Shown here piece after piece: positions 13,232-13,308 of a stretch of DNA of 13,308 bases. The notes under the pieces were generated by a model, which saw only the letters and a list, made by a program, of their open reading frames with translations, searched no databases and was not told where the DNA came from. Within the stretch, counting starts at the first letter, position 1; each line of letters opens with the position of its first letter. The DNA comes from Methanocella_A sp964548585 (lineage in GTDB: Archaea; Halobacteriota; Methanocellia; Methanocellales; Methanocellaceae), in the NCBI GenBank assembly GCA_964548585.1, contig CAZJRS010000091.1, forward strand, positions 1 through 13,308. Direction: 5' to 3'. Made by a program: the position numbers and the translations under genes.

Positions 13232-13308
13232 CTAGCAGAGCGCATCGTGGAGGATGCGTATGAGTATTGCGGGTACTTCGTTCTTCGCGGCCATGTCCTC
13301 GATCTTCT
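13232..13308 (-). CDS. Possible 3' end of a minus-strand gene, cut by the window edge
   Basis: On the minus strand the last 25 codons of an open frame run from the window edge to a TAG at 13234-13232, ending KIEDMAAKNEVPAILIRILHDALC. Codon choice (AAG, ATC, GAG, GAC, GCC) and high third-position GC resemble the real genes here. Too little is present to name it. The alternative is a + strand gene starting at ATG 13260 with GGAGG at 13249-13253 (MSIAGTSFFAAMSSIF). Both cannot be real over most of this stretch. Confidence 0.35.
   Translation of the reverse strand, partial: KIEDMAAKNEVPAILIRILHDALC

Overview
The window carries most of an archaellum (archaeal flagellum) locus from a methanogen-like euryarchaeon. 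The best guess is the Methanocella (Rice Cluster I) group. The basis is the FlaC/FlaD-E, FlaG, FlaF, FlaH, FlaI, FlaJ gene set, archaeal TATA-type AT-rich promoters, strong GGAGG ribosome binding sites and a moderately high GC content in genes with AT-rich intergenic DNA. The genus is an inference from gene content and not proven here. All confident genes lie on the + strand.

Layout. 1-408 is intergenic and holds an AT-rich promoter block. 409-1866 encodes an unusual protein: a FlaC-type N-terminal helix region, then a cysteine repeat region, a broken zinc ribbon and a very long Tyr/Arg/Pro-rich disordered tail. At 1964-2012 the promoter block recurs almost unchanged. It is followed by a possible 51-codon small ORF and then a FlaC + FlaD/E protein (2270-3199) whose N-terminus is a paralogue of the first gene's. 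A perfect hairpin at 3284-3303 separates this from a tightly packed run of stator-type genes: five tandem FlaG paralogues (3339-5837) and two FlaF paralogues (5847-6383, 6531-7055). Next come flaH (7064-7795), flaI (7827-9599), flaJ (9602-11233) and a membrane-anchored, largely disordered protein of unknown family (11235-12251).

The downstream part is different. A 340-base intergenic stretch contains three well-formed hairpins in a row (12371-12503). It leads to a small unrecognised gene (12593-12826) that ends in a 22-bp perfect palindrome. Then come two blocks of tandem repeats in opposite orientation sharing a CGTTGTG core (12879-12967 and 13104-13228), and possibly the 3' end of a minus-strand gene at the window edge.

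How the genes fit together: FlaI is the ATPase, FlaH its ATP-binding regulator and FlaJ the membrane platform. FlaC/D/E proteins form the cytosolic switch/ring that in other euryarchaea links the motor to chemotaxis. FlaF and FlaG are pseudoperiplasmic stator proteins that tie the motor to the S-layer. No archaellin (flaB) and no prearchaellin peptidase gene is present, so the filament subunits must be encoded elsewhere. The features most worth attention are the condensate-like FlaC-domain protein, the five-fold FlaG expansion with EF-hand-like loops, the FlaX-like membrane protein after flaJ, the structured RNA candidate, and the opposed repeat arrays.
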